From DATJSJ01 sp035504175 (GTDB taxonomy: Bacteria; Pseudomonadota; Alphaproteobacteria; Acetobacterales; Acetobacteraceae): DNA of 7,594 bases. The stretch is taken from assembly GCA_035504175.1 (NCBI GenBank), contig DATJSJ010000098.1, positions 1 to 7,594 on the forward strand, written 5' to 3'. Every line of letters begins with the position of its first letter. Within the stretch, counting starts at the first letter, position 1. Made by a program: the position numbers and the translations under genes. Positions 6,309 to 7,594 of this stretch are shown piece by piece. The notes beneath the pieces were generated by a model that saw only the letters and a program-made list of their open reading frames with translations, searched no databases and was not told where the DNA came from.

Positions 6309-7022
6309 ATGCCTTCGAAGACGGTCTCGGATGCGGAACTGGCGCGATTCGACGCGATGGCGGCGCGCTGGTGGGATCCACGGGGACCCATGCGCGCGCT
6401 GCACGGGATGAACCCGGCGCGGATCGGCTGGATCGCGGAACGGGTCGGCCGCCGGTTTCCCGGCCGTTCGGGCCTGTCGCTGCTGGACGTGGGCTGCGGC
6501 GGCGGGATTGCCGCGGAGGCGCTGGCTGCACGGGGCTTTCAGGTGGTGGGGATCGACGCCGCCGCGGCGACGATAGGCGTGGCGCAGCGGCACGCCGAGG
6601 GACGCGGGCTGCCAGTCGTTTACCGGGTCGCGACCGCCGAGGCGGTGCTTGCGGAGGGGAGTCGGTTTTCGGTGGTGACGGCGCTCGAAGTGATTGAACA
6701 CGTGCCCGATCCTGACGCTTTCGTCGCGGTGCTGGGGCGATTGCTGGAGCCGGGCGGCGTGCTGTTCCTCTCGACGCTCAACCGCACCGGCCGGTCGTTT
6801 ATCGCCGCCAAGATCGGCGCCGAATATCTGCTGCGGTGGCTGCCGGTTGGAACGCATGATTGGCGGCGCTTCATCACCCCGGCGGAGCTGGCAGCCAAGC
6901 TTCGTCACGCGGGACTGCACCTGGCTGATCTGGCTGGGCTGTCACCGGATCCGCTGCGCGGGGGCTGGCGGGTGACAGCGGACCTGTCGGTGAACTATCT
7001 CGCGGCCGCCCATGCGGGGTGA
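6309..7022 (+). CDS. ubiG: Ubiquinone biosynthesis O-methyltransferase UbiG
   Basis: UbiG carries out both O-methylations of ubiquinone synthesis (a polyprenyl dihydroxybenzene intermediate and demethylubiquinol), using S-adenosylmethionine, on the inner face of the cytoplasmic membrane. The 237-residue product has a class I methyltransferase fold: motif I LLDVGCGGGI (58-67), the acidic cofactor-binding strand VVGID (79-83), ALEVIEHVPDPDAF (125-138), and LSTLNRT (154-160). The segment after it (about 162-194, RSFIAAKIGAEYLLRWLPVGTHDW) matches the UbiG membrane-associated helical region. N-terminal ELARFDAMAARWWDP (10-24) and LHGMNPAR (31-38) are also family hallmarks. The ATG at 6309 has GGAGG 6 nt upstream; the frame stays open further upstream to 5856 inside antisense lysC sequence, but that is not UbiG-like. 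No partner gene follows; beyond the stop lies repeat-rich relic DNA. Confidence 0.96.
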   Translation: MPSKTVSDAELARFDAMAARWWDPRGPMRALHGMNPARIGWIAERVGRRFPGRSGLSLLDVGCGGGIAAEALAARGFQVVGIDAAAATIGVAQRHAEGRGLPVVYRVATAEAVLAEGSRFSVVTALEVIEHVPDPDAFVAVLGRLLEPGGVLFLSTLNRTGRSFIAAKIGAEYLLRWLPVGTHDWRRFITPAELAAKLRHAGLHLADLAGLSPDPLRGGWRVTADLSVNYLAAAHAG

Positions 7023-7051
7023 CAACTCGACTCGAACCAGAACTATAATAA

Positions 7052-7080
7052 GGGTCTTCCGTGATTTGTGTGGGCGGTTT
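7052..7080 (+). mobile_element. Possible solitary insertion-sequence end (ISL3-like)
   Basis: GGGTCTTCCGTGATTTGTGT starts abruptly after an AT-rich octamer TATAATAA (7044-7051). The GG(G/C)TCTTC start followed by a T-run and a GTGGG step resembles my memory of ISL3-family terminal repeats, and that family favours AT-rich 8-bp targets. No matching opposite end and no transposase is in the window, so at best this is a remnant or the end of a larger deletion. The family call is from recall and weak. Confidence 0.25.
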
Positions 7081-7091
7081 TGGCGGCGAAG

Positions 7092-7156
7092 CATTCGGCG
7101 GCACGACGAAAAGGAAAGTAAGGCTTTACGCAGATGCACGCGGATTTATGCAGACG
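7092..7156 (+). repeat. Left arm of 65-bp inverted repeat
   Basis: It begins CATTCGGCGGCACGAC and ends with GCAGATGCACGCGGATTT followed by ATGCAGACG. Aligned without gaps to the reverse complement of 7433-7497 it matches at about 50 of 65 positions, including 15/16 at the outer end and 23/27 at the inner end. GCAGATGCACGCGGAT (7130-7145) recurs exactly in reverse complement at 7424-7439. Confidence 0.7.
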
Positions 7157-7168
7157 ATATGCGGTGAA

Positions 7169-7435
7169 TTACAGATGGTTGGCCGCGCGTTTTACTTCGG
7201 GGCGTGACACGCCGAAGTTCAGCAGCAGGCACAGGGGTGGGCGGGGTTGCCATATGTATAATTGACATACTGAGCGCGATGCTTCACGATTTTCAGCTCG
7301 ACCAACAAATCCACGAAATACTCGCCGACCACCATGCCGTCAGATGATCCGGCTCCGAGGGGATTGAGCACGGTTGAAAGCACAGCCGATGATAGCCCCC
7401 GAAAGCTCATTCAGCCCGTTCGTATCCGCGTGCAT
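7169..7435 (-). pseudogene. Decayed GxxExxY-family gene
   Basis: GxxExxY proteins are small (about 120-130 aa) with an uncertain, nuclease-fold-like domain; their function is not established. Three frames together spell a family-like series on the minus strand. The start MHADTNGLNELSGAIIGCAFN (ATG at 7435) is followed after a frameshift by VLNPLGAG, then the core MVVGEYFVDLLVELKIVK and HRAQYVNY. After a second frameshift comes the C-terminus LCLLLNFGVSRPEVKR (ending AANHL) and a TAA at 7169-7171. The segment that should carry the namesake GxxExxY motif (between LGAG and the VVGEY strand) is missing, as are a few residues within LLVE-LK. The remnant is 267 bp against about 370-390 for an intact gene. 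It is almost certainly non-functional. Recognition is from family memory of these motifs. Confidence 0.75.
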
Positions 7436-7497
7436 CTGCGGAAATCTGCGTGCATCTGCATTAAACCTTCTCTTTCTTACTGTCGTGCCGTCGAATG
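7433..7497 (-). repeat. Right arm of 65-bp inverted repeat
   Basis: Read on the minus strand it starts CATTCGACGGCACGAC and ends GCAGATGCACGCAGATTT followed by CCGCAGATG. It matches the left arm at about 77% without gaps. A 20-nt unit (GCAGATGCACGC plus 8 nt) occurs twice in tandem over 7420-7459. On the minus strand the arm also reads as open protein sequence (FDGTTVRKRRFNADARRF) leading into the GxxExxY remnant, so the repeat overlaps the gene's 5' region. Confidence 0.7.
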
Positions 7498-7594
7498 ATT
7501 GCCAAGGCGTTGACGCGCGAACGAATAACACCAGGGCCACTCTGCCGGCGTCGCCGGTGTGCCGGAACTGGCGGGAGATGGCTGGGACAAGGCA
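7498..7594. other. Right edge: no supported gene
   Basis: These 97 bp hold no gene I can support. The minus-strand frame leading into the GxxExxY remnant stays open to the window edge (reading about VALVLFVRASTPWQ), but lacks family features and may be the conserved non-coding lead of such loci. GCCGGCG-TC-GCCGGTG near 7543-7558 can form a short imperfect hairpin. Confidence 0.3.

Larger units (their letters stand above)
7092..7497. mobile_element. Inverted-repeat-flanked relic element carrying a GxxExxY pseudogene
   Basis: A 406-bp unit is bounded by two 65-bp imperfect inverted repeats of equal length and encloses a decayed GxxExxY gene. The symmetry suggests a small mobile or MITE-like unit, or gene-flanking repeats that recombine. 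No transposase is present, and no clear target-site duplication is visible outside the arms (AAG before the left arm, ATT after the right arm). The arms and their alignment are directly seen; mobility is inference. Confidence 0.5.

Overview
The window is a GC-rich piece of chromosome from an alphaproteobacterium, most likely of the Rhodospirillales/Acetobacteraceae type. This rests on base composition, on the protein style (Ala/Arg/Gly-rich, close to alphaproteobacterial family members), and on a divergent ubiG / lysC-ptsP neighbourhood that I recall as common in that class. No database search was possible, so the taxon is an inference.

Layout. Positions 1-1120 hold a complete tartrate/D-malate dehydrogenase gene (+). 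Positions 1121-1198 are a short control region with a possible promoter and a perfect 7-3-7 palindrome resembling a Fur-family operator. It precedes a 79-residue protein of unknown function (1199-1438, +). Positions 1439-1656 separate convergent genes and hold a foldable inverted repeat but no convincing gene. Positions 6239-1657 (-) are a tightly packed gene set: lysC (aspartate kinase), a nitronate monooxygenase-family flavoprotein, and ptsP (nitrogen-PTS Enzyme I). Junctions are an 11-bp overlap and a gap of about 25 bp, so they are probably co-transcribed. Divergent from lysC across about 70 bp is ubiG (6309-7022, +), a ubiquinone-biosynthesis O-methyltransferase.

Positions 7023-7594 look like decayed mobile DNA. 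There is a possible single insertion-sequence end at 7052. Beyond it lie two 65-bp arms in inverted orientation (7092-7156 and 7433-7497) flanking a frameshifted, internally deleted GxxExxY-family pseudogene on the minus strand.

How the genes relate. lysC feeds the aspartate pathway (lysine, threonine, methionine, diaminopimelate). ptsP starts the regulatory PTS phosphorelay that reads nitrogen status. ubiG serves respiration. The oxidoreductase between lysC and ptsP is probably a detoxifying flavoenzyme.

The most unusual points are a palindromic repeat read in frame inside the N-terminus of the nitronate monooxygenase gene, the inverted-repeat-flanked GxxExxY relic, the Fur-like operator in front of an uncharacterised small gene, and a G-quadruplex-capable tract containing the ubiG ribosome binding site. 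I found no CRISPR array, complete RNA gene, or clearly new multi-gene system.
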